Assembly: GCF_009796785.1 (NCBI RefSeq)
Contig: NZ_CP047026.1
Span: 1,200,001 to 1,264,000 of the forward strand
Source of the DNA: Polaribacter sp. L3A8
Lineage (GTDB): Bacteria; Bacteroidota; Bacteroidia; Flavobacteriales; Flavobacteriaceae
Length of the DNA: 64,000 nt
Direction: 5' to 3'
The translations under genes and the position numbers were made by a program. The notes under the pieces are model-generated. The model was not told where the DNA came from and made no database searches. It worked only from the letters and a program-made list of their open reading frames with translations. Within the stretch, counting starts at the first letter, position 1. Every line of letters starts with the position of its first letter. Below are positions 55,229 through 63,539 of the stretch, in pieces.

Positions 55229-56428
55229 ATGAAAAATACCATATATAACATCATAACAATAGTCGTATTCGCTACTTTTTTAACATCATGCAGACATAAA
55301 GAAGGCGATGGACATGCTCACTATAAAGAAGTTAAAACAGCCGTAAAACAAGAGGAGCAAGCTAAAAAAATTGAAGAAGCAATGCTTTCTACACAACAGT
55401 ACGAAGCTTTAAAAATGGAAGTAGCCACTATCACCAAAAGACAAATGAGTGGTTATGTGGAAGCGAACGGAACCTTAGAAGTTCCGCCACAAAACGAAGC
55501 AGCAATTACTTCGGTTGTTGGTGCTAATGTGGTTTCTATAGAAGTGATTGAAGGAGATAAGGTAAAGAAAGGTCAGGTGGTGGCTTACTTATCACACCCG
55601 AATATCATAAGCATGCAAACTGAATATTTAAATGCTTACAGTAATCGTAATTTCTTGCAAAAAGGATTTGAACGTCAACAAAAATTATACAAAGCTGGCG
55701 TTGGTTCTGGAGCTAATTTTCAAAAAGCAGCAGCGGTATACGAAGCTTCAAAAGCATTCGTAAACGGATTGGGAGCGCAATTAAAATTATTGAATATTAA
55801 TACCTCGTTGGTAAAAAATGGAACCATTTTTCAACGAATTGCATTGCGAACTCCTATTGAAGGTTTTGTACAAAACGTGAACGTAAAAATGGGACAATAT
55901 GTCGATCCACAAACAGCATTGTTCGAAATTGTAGACACGCATCACGTGCATGCAGATTTAATGGTTTTTGAAAAAGATGTGTACAAAGTAAAAAAAGGTC
56001 AAAAAATAACGTTTGATGTTCAGTCGATTCCGAATCAAGAATTAACGGCAGAAATTTATTCGGTAAGTAAAACTTTTGAAGAAAACCCAAAGGCAGTTCA
56101 CGTTCATGCAGAGATAGAAAACAAAGCTGGTAATTTAATTCCAGGAATGTATATTAAAGGAAGAATTCAGGTTGACAATATACAAACAACTGCATTTCCA
56201 GAAAGTGCAATTATAAAAGAAGGTGATCGTTTTTATATCTTTACAACAGAAAAAGAAAATGATGCTTGGAGCTTTAAACCGGTAGAAGTTATTCCTGGTG
56301 AAAAAGATGGAAAATGGATTGCCGTAACATTTCTAACAGAAATAGACCCAACCACAAAATTTGCTTATAACAATGCGTATTACCTTATAGCAGAAATGAA
56401 AAAAGGAGATGCAGAACACTCACATTAA
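55229..56428 (+). CDS. RND efflux periplasmic adaptor (CusB/CzcB family), 399 aa
   Basis: A lipoprotein signal ends FLTSC near residue 21, followed by a His-rich stretch (RHKEGDGHAHYKEV). The membrane-fusion fold runs through the lipoyl-like segment VVGANVVSIEVIEGDKVKKGQVVAYLSHPN near 100, a helical hairpin, and RTPIEGFVQNVNVKMGQYVDPQTALFEIVDTHHVHADL. It joins the pump to the outer-membrane channel and may pass metal to the pump. It starts 4 nt after the pump gene. The C-terminus is again His-rich (GDAEHSH). Confidence 0.92.
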   Translation: MKNTIYNIITIVVFATFLTSCRHKEGDGHAHYKEVKTAVKQEEQAKKIEEAMLSTQQYEALKMEVATITKRQMSGYVEANGTLEVPPQNEAAITSVVGANVVSIEVIEGDKVKKGQVVAYLSHPNIISMQTEYLNAYSNRNFLQKGFERQQKLYKAGVGSGANFQKAAAVYEASKAFVNGLGAQLKLLNINTSLVKNGTIFQRIALRTPIEGFVQNVNVKMGQYVDPQTALFEIVDTHHVHADLMVFEKDVYKVKKGQKITFDVQSIPNQELTAEIYSVSKTFEENPKAVHVHAEIENKAGNLIPGMYIKGRIQVDNIQTTAFPESAIIKEGDRFYIFTTEKENDAWSFKPVEVIPGEKDGKWIAVTFLTEIDPTTKFAYNNAYYLIAEMKKGDAEHSH

Positions 56429-56430
56429 CC

Positions 56431-56847
56431 ATGCAAACCATAGAACAATTTTTAGAATTAAACAATATACGTGTTACTGCAATGCGCTTGCTTATTTACA
56501 AATTTCTTACTAAAAAACAAGTTGCTGTTACCTTAACAGATATTGAAAATGCTTTCGAAAAAGCAGATAGAACCACTTTATACAGAACAATTAAAACGTT
56601 TGAAGAAAAAGCAATTGTGCATCAAATTGATGATGGAACTGGTACTATAAAATATGCCCTTTGTGAACAAGGGTGTACTTGTGAAATTGGCACTGATTTG
56701 CACTTACATTTTCATTGTAACCACTGTAATGAAACCGTTTGCTTAACAGATCTTAAAATTCCACAAATAAAAGTGCCCGATGGTTTTATTTCGGAAAATA
56801 TCAACCTAGTTGTAAAAGGTATTTGCGACAAATGTAGCGGACAATAA
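56431..56847 (+). CDS. Fur-family metalloregulator, 138 aa
   Basis: The winged-helix part (VTAMRLLIYKFLTKKQ...TTLYRTIKTFEEKAIVHQI) is followed by a metal-binding domain with CEQGCTCEIGTDLHLHFHCNHCNETVCL and a C-terminal CDKCSG. The HLHFHCNHC and C-x-x-C sites fit the zinc and regulatory sites of Fur/Zur/PerR proteins. It starts 2 nt after the adaptor gene and probably represses this cluster by sensing the pump's substrate. Whether it senses Zn, Fe or peroxide is open; the context favours zinc or a similar metal. Confidence 0.9.
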   Translation: MQTIEQFLELNNIRVTAMRLLIYKFLTKKQVAVTLTDIENAFEKADRTTLYRTIKTFEEKAIVHQIDDGTGTIKYALCEQGCTCEIGTDLHLHFHCNHCNETVCLTDLKIPQIKVPDGFISENINLVVKGICDKCSGQ

Positions 56848-56865
56848 ATGCACTTCCGTTGCATT
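56847..56865 (+). promoter_or_regulatory. Candidate Fur-family operator upstream of the DUF3703-cadA pair
   Basis: AATGCA-cttccgt-TGCATT is a 6-7-6 inverted repeat that begins at the last base of the fur-like stop codon. TAAATTTG at 56877-56884 is the -7 element of the following genes. The core TGCACTTCCGTTGCA aligns with TGCAATACCATTGCA at 50427-50441. Confidence 0.55.
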
Positions 56866-56912
56866 CAGTTTTAAGGTAAATTTGAAGTCTATAATCATAA
56901 ATACATAATGTT

Positions 56913-57281
56913 ATGACTTTTAATTTTAAAATAACCAAATACTTAAAATCAGTTTATGAAATTGAGTATCTATTGTATAAAAAGGCCATGAATGACCAAA
57001 GTCTAGAATTGGCTTGGAATCATTTAGAAAGGTTACATATTATTGGACAGTCTTATCCTTTTGAACACACGTATTCTCATTGGTTAATGTTGAATTTTGG
57101 GTTTCGTCAGAAAAACGTAAAAGAGGTTTTGGGTCAGATTATTCGATTATTAGGAGGTGGATGGAAATCTTTTATCAATCACATTCCTAAAGGTAACACA
57201 GGTGGAGCAAATGTACATCCGCTAAAAGTAATGGAACTACCAGAAGACCTTAAAATAATATTGAAGTCCGATAAAAAGTAA
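56913..57281 (+). CDS. DUF3703 domain protein, 122 aa
   Basis: A helical protein with LELAWNHLERLHIIGQSYPFEHTYSHWLMLNFGF and GQIIRLLGGGWKSFINHIPKGNTGGANV, the conserved blocks of DUF3703. The histidines in HLERLHI, FEHTYSHW and the GNTGGANVHP loop are candidates for metal binding. The family often neighbours heavy-metal efflux genes, but no activity is known to me. It ends 3 nt before the CadA-type ATPase, so co-expression is likely. Confidence 0.82.
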   Translation: MTFNFKITKYLKSVYEIEYLLYKKAMNDQSLELAWNHLERLHIIGQSYPFEHTYSHWLMLNFGFRQKNVKEVLGQIIRLLGGGWKSFINHIPKGNTGGANVHPLKVMELPEDLKIILKSDKK

Positions 57282-57284
57282 CTT

Positions 57285-59234
57285 ATGAAAAAGAAGCTAA
57301 ATTTAAGAGATATAAAATCAAGTTTTAAAAAAGAGCATCATCATGATGATGGCCATAATCACGATGGAGAGTCGGGTGGATTTAAAGCCTACATTCCGGC
57401 AATTGTAAGTTTTACAATGCTGATGATTGGTATTGCCTTCGATTTTTTTGATATTTCTTTTTTTAAAGATTGGCTACGTATTATTTGGTACGGAATTGCT
57501 TATCTACCTGTTGGGCTACCTGTAATTAAAGAAGGTTCTCAAAGCATTAAAAAAGGTGCCATTTTTACTGAGTTTTTCTTAATGTCTATTGCTACTGTTG
57601 GCGCTTTTGTTATTGGCGAATATCCGGAAGGTGTTGCGGTAATGTTATTTTATGCTGTTGGTGAATTGTTTCAAAGTGCTGCAGTTAATAGCGCAAAAGG
57701 AAACATCAAAGCATTGTTAGATGTTCGTCCTAAAGAAGCCAATGTTTTTAGAAATGGCAACATCGAAAGCGTAACTCCTGAAGAGGTTGGTATTGGAGAG
57801 AAAATTCAGGTTCGAGTAGGAGAAAAAATCCCGTTAGATGGAATTTTAATTTCAGCAAAAGCATCATTAAATACTGCCGCATTAACCGGAGAAAGCAAAC
57901 CAAATACTATTGTAAAAGGCGATACTGTATTTGCTGGAAGTATTAATTTAGAAAACGTAATTGAAGTTGAAGTAACCAAAGAATTTAAAGATAGTTCTAT
58001 TGCTAGAATCTTAGATTTGGTAGAAAATGCGACAGCTCGAAAATCTAAAACGGAGTTATTTATCAGAAAATTTGCACGAATTTATACGCCAATTGTGGTG
58101 TATCTTGCAATAGCAGTAACCTTATTACCCTACTTTTTTGTTGATAATTATGTGTTTGCAGATTGGTTATATAAAGCCTTAATATTCTTGGTAATTTCTT
58201 GTCCTTGTGCTTTGGTGATTTCTATTCCGTTAGGTTATTTTGGCGGATTAGGAGCAGCTTCTAAAAACGGAATCTTATTTAAAGGTGCTTCTTTTTTAGA
58301 CACCATGACCAAAATAAATACGTTGGTTCTAGACAAAACAGGAACCGTGACGAAAGGTGTTTTTAAAATTAAAAACATTAAAACGATTGGTTGGGAAGAA
58401 AAGGAATTTATGAAATACCTCTTTGCCATAGAAGAACAATCTACACACCCAATTGCCAAAGCTATTTTAGAATATAAAGCAGGTGCTACACATTTTAAAG
58501 CAACTGAAGTCACTGAAATTGCAGGAAAAGGTTTAAAAGGAATCGTGAATGGAAAAACTGTTTTAGTTGGTAACAAAGCTTTAATGATGGCTAATAAAAT
58601 TGAAGTTCCTCAAGAAGTTGAAACCATTGTAGAATCGATTGTTTTAGTTTCCATTGATAAAATATTTGCTGGCTATGTTGTTATTGCAGATGAATTAAAA
58701 GACGATGCAAAACAAACCATTATCAACCTACATAAAATCGGTATTGAAAACATTATAATGCTTTCTGGTGATAAAGATTCTATTACTCAAAAAATAGCAT
58801 CAGAATTAGGTATTAAAATCGCCAAAGGCGGATTATTACCAGAAGACAAATTACATGAAGTAGAACTTTTAAAGCAAAATACTGCAAATAAAATTGCTTT
58901 TATAGGTGATGGAATTAATGATGCACCTGTTTTAGCTGCAAGTGATGTTGGTATTGCAATGGGCGGTTTAGGTAGTGATGTGGCTATTGAAACTGCAGAT
59001 GTTATTATACAGACAGATCAACCCTCTAAAATTGTAAAAGCGATAAAAATAAGTCGTGCTACTCGTAAAATTATATGGCAAAATATAGCACTCGCTTTTG
59101 GTGTAAAATTAGTTGTAATGATTTTAGGAACTTTGGGATTAGCAACCATGTGGGGAGCTGTTTTTGCTGATGTAGGCGTAGCTTTATTAGCTATTTTAAA
59201 TGCTGTTAGGTTACAAAAAATGCAGTACGATTAA
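57285..59234 (+). CDS. cadA: Heavy-metal P1B-type ATPase (CadA/ZntA type), 649 aa
   Basis: Pumps divalent metals (Zn, Cd, Pb) from the cytoplasm at the cost of ATP. The N-terminus is a short His-rich tail (EHHHDDGHNHDGESGG) in place of the usual HMA domain. The membrane metal site is SCPCALVISIPLGYFGG near 307. The phosphorylated aspartate is in LVLDKTGTVTKG near 350, and the hinge GDGINDAPVLAASDVGIAMG lies near 546. The intramembrane lysine/aspartate pair of the Zn/Cd group is compatible with GVKLVVMILG and FADVGVALLAILNA at the C-terminus. It ends the second metal cluster. Confidence 0.94.
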   Translation: MKKKLNLRDIKSSFKKEHHHDDGHNHDGESGGFKAYIPAIVSFTMLMIGIAFDFFDISFFKDWLRIIWYGIAYLPVGLPVIKEGSQSIKKGAIFTEFFLMSIATVGAFVIGEYPEGVAVMLFYAVGELFQSAAVNSAKGNIKALLDVRPKEANVFRNGNIESVTPEEVGIGEKIQVRVGEKIPLDGILISAKASLNTAALTGESKPNTIVKGDTVFAGSINLENVIEVEVTKEFKDSSIARILDLVENATARKSKTELFIRKFARIYTPIVVYLAIAVTLLPYFFVDNYVFADWLYKALIFLVISCPCALVISIPLGYFGGLGAASKNGILFKGASFLDTMTKINTLVLDKTGTVTKGVFKIKNIKTIGWEEKEFMKYLFAIEEQSTHPIAKAILEYKAGATHFKATEVTEIAGKGLKGIVNGKTVLVGNKALMMANKIEVPQEVETIVESIVLVSIDKIFAGYVVIADELKDDAKQTIINLHKIGIENIIMLSGDKDSITQKIASELGIKIAKGGLLPEDKLHEVELLKQNTANKIAFIGDGINDAPVLAASDVGIAMGGLGSDVAIETADVIIQTDQPSKIVKAIKISRATRKIIWQNIALAFGVKLVVMILGTLGLATMWGAVFADVGVALLAILNAVRLQKMQYD

Positions 59235-59266
59235 GCATCGTAATTACTTATAAAAACAAGATAAAG

Positions 59267-60606
59267 GACACTATCCTAAAAACTGTGTAAGTTCAAAAAA
59301 TCAGGGTTAACTTATTTATAGTTTAATCCTGTTTTCAAATATAGCTAAAAATTGGTTTAGAATAATTCCCCAATTTCTAATTGGCATTTTCCATTTTTTA
59401 GTGCTTTCTCTTACTGCTAAATATACAGATTTCATCACTGCATCATCAGTTGGAAAAGAGAGTTTATTTTTGGTGTATTTTCTAATTTTTCCGTTTAGAT
59501 TTTCTATTAAATTTGTGGTATAAATAATAGTTCTAATTTCCACTGGAAAATCAAAGAATACGGTAAGTTCATCCCAGTTATTCTCCCAACTTCTAATGGC
59601 GTAAGAATATTTAGATTCCCATTTGGTTTTAAAGTCTTTTAAGGCAGCTCTTGCAGCTTCTTTTGTTGGAGCTGTATAGATTTGTTTCATATCTTTTGTA
59701 AAGGCTTTTTTATCTTTCCAAACAACATAGCGACAAGAGTTTCTAATTTGATGAACTACACAAATTTGAGTAGTTGAATTCGGGAAAATGGTTTTTATAG
59801 TGTCTGTAAAACCGTTTAAATTATCGGTTGCAGTAATCAGTATATCTTGAGTTCCTCTGGCTTTTATATCAGTTAAAACACTCATCCAGAAAGCAGAAGA
59901 TTCATTTTTACCCAACCACAAACCTAAAACTTCTTTTTTGCCATCTGTTCTAAGCCCAACAGCAATGTAAATGGTTTTGTTAATTACTTTAGAGTTTTCT
60001 CGTACTTTAAAAACAATTCCATCCATCCAAACAATTAAATAAGTAGTCTCTAATGGTCTATTTTTCCAAGCGATAACATCAGTGGTGATAGCGTCAGTTA
60101 TTCTTGAAATTGTGGAAGTAGATACATTAAAAATTATAGAGTTCTCGGATTTGTTCTTCGATATCAATATTGCTCATCCCTTTGGCATACAATGAGATAA
60201 TAACATTTTCGACACCATCCGCAGTACTTTGTCTTTTCTTTATAATCATTGGATTAAAAGAACTATTACGATCTCTTGGCACTTGTATTTCTGTCTACCC
60301 TAAAGTAGTTTTTAGCTTCTTTTTAGTGTAGCCATTTCGTAAGTTATTTGCTTTACTTTTTTGATGTTTATCATAATCTAAATGAGCATCGAGTTCGCCT
60401 TCTAAAATCTTTTCAACTCCTCGTTTGTGAAGTTGTTCGATGAAGCTGGTTAGCTCTGATCCGTTGTTAAATTGTTTTAAAAAATCATCGTTTAATAAAT
60501 CTTCTGGTCTCATAAGTATATAAAATTTAAAGTTAATAAAAATAAAAAACTCAGGATTTGAACAATCCTGAGTTTTTAAAACTTACACACTTTATGAGAC
60601 AGTGCC
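59267..60606 (-). mobile_element. IS256-family insertion sequence, inactive
   Basis: The imperfect ends are GACACTATCC at 59267 and, inverted, GGCACTGTCT ending at 60606. Both ends continue with TGTGTAAGTT. The 8-bp target duplication AGATAAAG is exact at 59259-59266 and 60607-60614. The element landed between cadA and the terminator at 60611. Confidence 0.85.
59316..60513 (-). pseudogene. IS256-family transposase with a stop and a frameshift
   Basis: The frame starts at 60513 (MRPEDLLNDDFLKQFNNGSE). It meets TAG at 60295-60297 and continues in the same frame as TEIQVPRDRNSSFNPMIIKKRQ. One extra T near 60132 then shifts it, before [12 protein letters not shown]. The rest (59316-60167) holds the Mutator-type catalytic region with [32 protein letters not shown] and [16 protein letters not shown], followed by [15 protein letters not shown]. 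With two lesions it should be inactive. Confidence 0.88.
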
Positions 60607-60610
60607 AGAT

Positions 60611-60655
60611 AAAGCCTCACTTAAACTGAAATGATTTCAACTTAAGTGAGGCTTT
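60611..60655. terminator. Long inverted repeat, probable bidirectional terminator
   Basis: AAAGCCTCACTTAA pairs with TTAAGTGAGGCTTT, with an inner TGAAAT/ATTTCA stem and T residues after. It lies after the secreted-protein gene and would once have terminated cadA transcripts before IS256 entered. Confidence 0.8.
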
Positions 60656-60681
60656 TTAACTTATTTACTCTTTAAGCAAGA

Positions 60682-61248
60682 CTACTCTTCACTTCCCCAA
60701 GGAGCAGTTGGAGTTTCTATTTCTTTAGTTACATCAAACTTTACAGAAAAATATCTACCAGAACCTATTCTTCTTAAATTGTAGGTGAAACTTGTAGTAT
60801 CTAATGTTACCCACCAAACATTAGTCGCAGCAGCAGGAATTAAATTTGTTGTTTGTTTATCCGCAGGAAAAACTTGAAGATTAAACAACCCAACATTCGA
60901 GCTCATACCTCCATATTGTGTAATCTTATATTCTGATCCATCTTTGTGCCTATGATCGTGTTTTAACTGAATCAAATTATCTTTACCCATTGTAAAAACC
61001 CATGTTCTAGATTTGTCTTCACCAACAAAAAAAGGAATTCTAATGGTATCATCTTCACAAGAACGAACATGCATAACCAATTTCTCTCCAGTAAATCCAT
61101 CTCCTTCTTTACCTCCTTCAACAATTGTTCCTTGGTAAGACTTACCACAATGTTCTTTTAAAGAATTCCAAAATACTACTGAATTTGGTACCTCTTGCGC
61201 TATTAATGGCATTGAAAACAATAACAGCATACCTAATATCTTTTTCAT
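60682..61248 (-). CDS. Secreted protein of unknown function, 188 aa
   Basis: A signal peptide (MKKILGMLLLFSMPLIAQE) is followed by VVFWNSLKEHCGKSYQGTIVEGGKEGDGF. Two cysteines (HCGKSY and RSCEDDT) could form a disulfide. The charged block KHDHRHKDGSEYKITQYGG and WWVTLDTTSFTYNLRRIGSG suggest a compact beta protein. I do not recognise a named family. The IS1595 element begins about 18 bp upstream of its ATG (duplication from 10 bp), so its former promoter lies beyond 62226. Confidence 0.7.
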   Translation of the reverse strand: MKKILGMLLLFSMPLIAQEVPNSVVFWNSLKEHCGKSYQGTIVEGGKEGDGFTGEKLVMHVRSCEDDTIRIPFFVGEDKSRTWVFTMGKDNLIQLKHDHRHKDGSEYKITQYGGMSSNVGLFNLQVFPADKQTTNLIPAAATNVWWVTLDTTSFTYNLRRIGSGRYFSVKFDVTKEIETPTAPWGSEE

Positions 61249-61266
61249 GATTTTTAAATAATAATT

Positions 61267-62225
61267 CAGAGGTCAGTATTTAAATTCATATCTTTAAAGT
61301 CAATAAATAGAGTATTATTATGAATATATTTAAAGGACAAAATCTTCTAGAGTTTGCTGATCGGTTTAAAACGGATGAAGATTGCAAGAAATACTTGGCA
61401 GATATTAAATGGAAAGATGGATTTCAATGTGTTAAATGTGGTCATAACAAGGCTCAAATAAGAAAAGATTTTTCACGTACATGTAATATTTGTTCTCATC
61501 AAGAATCATCTACCTCAAACACACTTTTTCACAAGGTAAAGTTTGGTGTTAGAAAAGCTTTTTTTATTGTTTTTGAAATGAGTACAAGTACTAAAAGCCT
61601 TTCTGCTAGTTATGTTGCAGTTCGTTTTAGCGTAACAGAAAAGACAGCCCGTTTATTTATGCTCAAAATTAGAGAAGCAATGGAAAGTAGTGGAAATAGT
61701 CCTATGACTGGTATTGTTCATGTAGATGAATTTGTTTTGGGTGGACGAGAAAAAGACAAAGTAGGAAGAAGTTATAATGCTAAGAAAAAGAAAGCTATAA
61801 CTGCTGTTGAACTAACTCAAGATGGAAAAGTTAAAAGAATGTATGCCATGAGAATCGAAGATTTTTCAGCTAGTTCTTTGCAATATATTTTTGTGAATCA
61901 TATCAGTCGAAAAGCTAAAGTGATAACCGACAAATGGAGAGGTTACAGGCCTATTGCTAAAGTTTATAATATTACTCAAATAGAAAGTAATGGTGGTATG
62001 AATTTTAAAGCACTTCATACAATGATTCATCAAGTGAAATCTTGGATAAGAACAACGTATTCTTGGGTTAGTGACTTTAATCTAAATAGATATTTTAATG
62101 AATTTTGTTTTAGAATTAATCGATCACAAAGTAAAGCAACAATATTCAATAACTTAATAACTAAAATGGTTGAAAAGGAGAAAGTAGAACATCACAAAAT
62201 TATATGTAACTAACTACTGACCTCT
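61267..62225 (+). mobile_element. IS1595-family insertion sequence, 959 bp
   Basis: The ends AGAGGTCAGTA (61268-61278) and its complement TACTGACCTCT (62215-62225) are exact inverted repeats. ATAATAATT occurs directly outside both ends (61258-61266 and 62226-62234); one extra C at 61267 makes the left boundary uncertain by a base. The transposase frame is intact, so the copy may be active. Confidence 0.85.
61320..62213 (+). CDS. IS1595-family transposase (ISXO2-like), 297 aa
   Basis: An N-terminal zinc-ribbon (CVKCGHNKAQIRKDFSRTCNIC, cysteines near 37-60) precedes the ISXO2-like DDE domain. The catalytic residues are probably D in GIVHVDEFVLGG near 140, D in KAKVITDKWRGYRPI near 202 and the later N/E near FNEFCFRINRSQ. 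The length is normal, and the frame lies wholly between the inverted repeats. Confidence 0.93.
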   Translation: MNIFKGQNLLEFADRFKTDEDCKKYLADIKWKDGFQCVKCGHNKAQIRKDFSRTCNICSHQESSTSNTLFHKVKFGVRKAFFIVFEMSTSTKSLSASYVAVRFSVTEKTARLFMLKIREAMESSGNSPMTGIVHVDEFVLGGREKDKVGRSYNAKKKKAITAVELTQDGKVKRMYAMRIEDFSASSLQYIFVNHISRKAKVITDKWRGYRPIAKVYNITQIESNGGMNFKALHTMIHQVKSWIRTTYSWVSDFNLNRYFNEFCFRINRSQSKATIFNNLITKMVEKEKVEHHKIICN

Positions 62226-62250
62226 ATAATAATTATTTAAAGATACATTT

Positions 62251-62298
62251 TATCACAAAAAAAACGCCTCATTTTCATGAGGCGTTTTTTTTGTGATA
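62251..62298. terminator. Terminator of sucC, very long stem
   Basis: TATCACAAAAAAAACGCCTC and its complement form a stem of about 22 bp around tttc, with long A and T runs so it can work in both directions. It lies 8 nt after the sucC stop. Confidence 0.9.
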
Positions 62299-62305
62299 AA
62301 ACTAC

Positions 62306-63508
62306 TTATTTAGCAGCTTCTAAAACCGCTTGCACTTTATCAGCAGCTTCTTGAAATTCTGTAGCAGAAATAATTTCCATTCCAGAATTATCAATTAATT
62401 CTTTTGCTTCTTTAGCATTTGTACCTTGTAATCTACAAATAATTGGCACATTAATTTTGTCTCCCATACTTTTGTAAGCATCTACAACACCTTGTGCAAC
62501 TCTGTCACAACGTACAATACCTCCAAAAATATTTACTAAAATTGCTTTTACATTCGGGTCTTTTAAGATAATTCCGAAAGCTGTTTCAACTCTAGCAGCG
62601 TCTGCAGTACCACCAACGTCTAAAAAGTTAGCAGGCTCTCCTCCAGATTCTTTAATTAAATCCATAGTTCCCATTGCTAAACCAGCTCCGTTTACCATAC
62701 AACCAACATTTCCATCTAAATCTACATAGTTTAAACCTGCAGCTTTAGCTTCTACTTCAATTGGGTTTTCTTCACGTAAATCGCGCATTGCGGCATAATC
62801 TCTGTGTCTGTATAATGCATTTTCATCTAAAGAAACTTTAGCGTCTACAGCCATTATTTTAGAATCAGATGTTTTTAAAACAGGATTAATTTCAAACATA
62901 GAAGAATCAGAACCAATGTATGCTTTGTATAAATTAGTAACAAATTTTGTCATTTCTTTAAAAGCAACACCAGATAAACCTAAATTAAAAGCAACTTTAC
63001 GTGCTTGAAAAGGCATGATACCTAATAAAGGATCTATTTCTTCTGTAAAAATTAAGTGCGGAGTTTCTTCTGCAACTGTTTCAATATCCATTCCACCTTC
63101 TGTAGAATACATAATCATATTTTTACCAGTAGCTCTGTTTAACAATACAGACATATAATATTCATCTGGCTCAGAATCTCCAGGATAATATACATCCTCA
63201 CAAATTAAAACTTGATTTACTTTTTTACCTTCTGCAGAAGTTTGCGGTGTTACCAACATCATACCAATAATATCATTGGCAATACTTTCTACTTCAGCTA
63301 AGTTTTTTGCCAACTTAACTCCTCCACCTTTTCCACGTCCACCTGCATGAACTTGTGCTTTAATAACATGCCAACCGGTACCAGTTTCTGCAGTTAATTG
63401 TTTTGCTGCATCTACAGCCTCTTTATGGTTGCTTGCAACAATTCCACGTTGAATTCTAACGCCAAAACTGCTCAAAATTTCTTTTCCTTGATATTCGTGT
63501 AAGTTCAT
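62306..63508 (-). CDS. sucC: Succinate-CoA ligase (ADP-forming) subunit beta, 400 aa
   Basis: With SucD it converts succinyl-CoA to succinate while making ATP in the citric acid cycle. The ATP-grasp domain spans about 1-240 (MNLHEYQGKEILSSFGV, KAQVHAGGRGKGGGVKLAKN, MFEINPVLKTSDSKIMAVDAKVSLDENA). The ligase domain has NVGCMVNGAGLAMGTMDLIK, FLDVGGTADAARVETAF and NIFGGIVRCDRVAQGV. The length is about 10 residues over the usual. sucD is not adjoining on this side. Confidence 0.97.
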   Translation of the reverse strand: MNLHEYQGKEILSSFGVRIQRGIVASNHKEAVDAAKQLTAETGTGWHVIKAQVHAGGRGKGGGVKLAKNLAEVESIANDIIGMMLVTPQTSAEGKKVNQVLICEDVYYPGDSEPDEYYMSVLLNRATGKNMIMYSTEGGMDIETVAEETPHLIFTEEIDPLLGIMPFQARKVAFNLGLSGVAFKEMTKFVTNLYKAYIGSDSSMFEINPVLKTSDSKIMAVDAKVSLDENALYRHRDYAAMRDLREENPIEVEAKAAGLNYVDLDGNVGCMVNGAGLAMGTMDLIKESGGEPANFLDVGGTADAARVETAFGIILKDPNVKAILVNIFGGIVRCDRVAQGVVDAYKSMGDKINVPIICRLQGTNAKEAKELIDNSGMEIISATEFQEAADKVQAVLEAAK

Positions 63509-63531
63509 TTGTAAAATTTTATTAACGGTTT

Positions 63532-63539
63532 CAAAAATA
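63532..63539 (-). promoter_or_regulatory. -7 element of sucC
   Basis: Read leftward, TATTTTTG fits TAnnTTTG and lies 23 nt before the sucC start. No good -33 TTG is seen. Confidence 0.45.
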
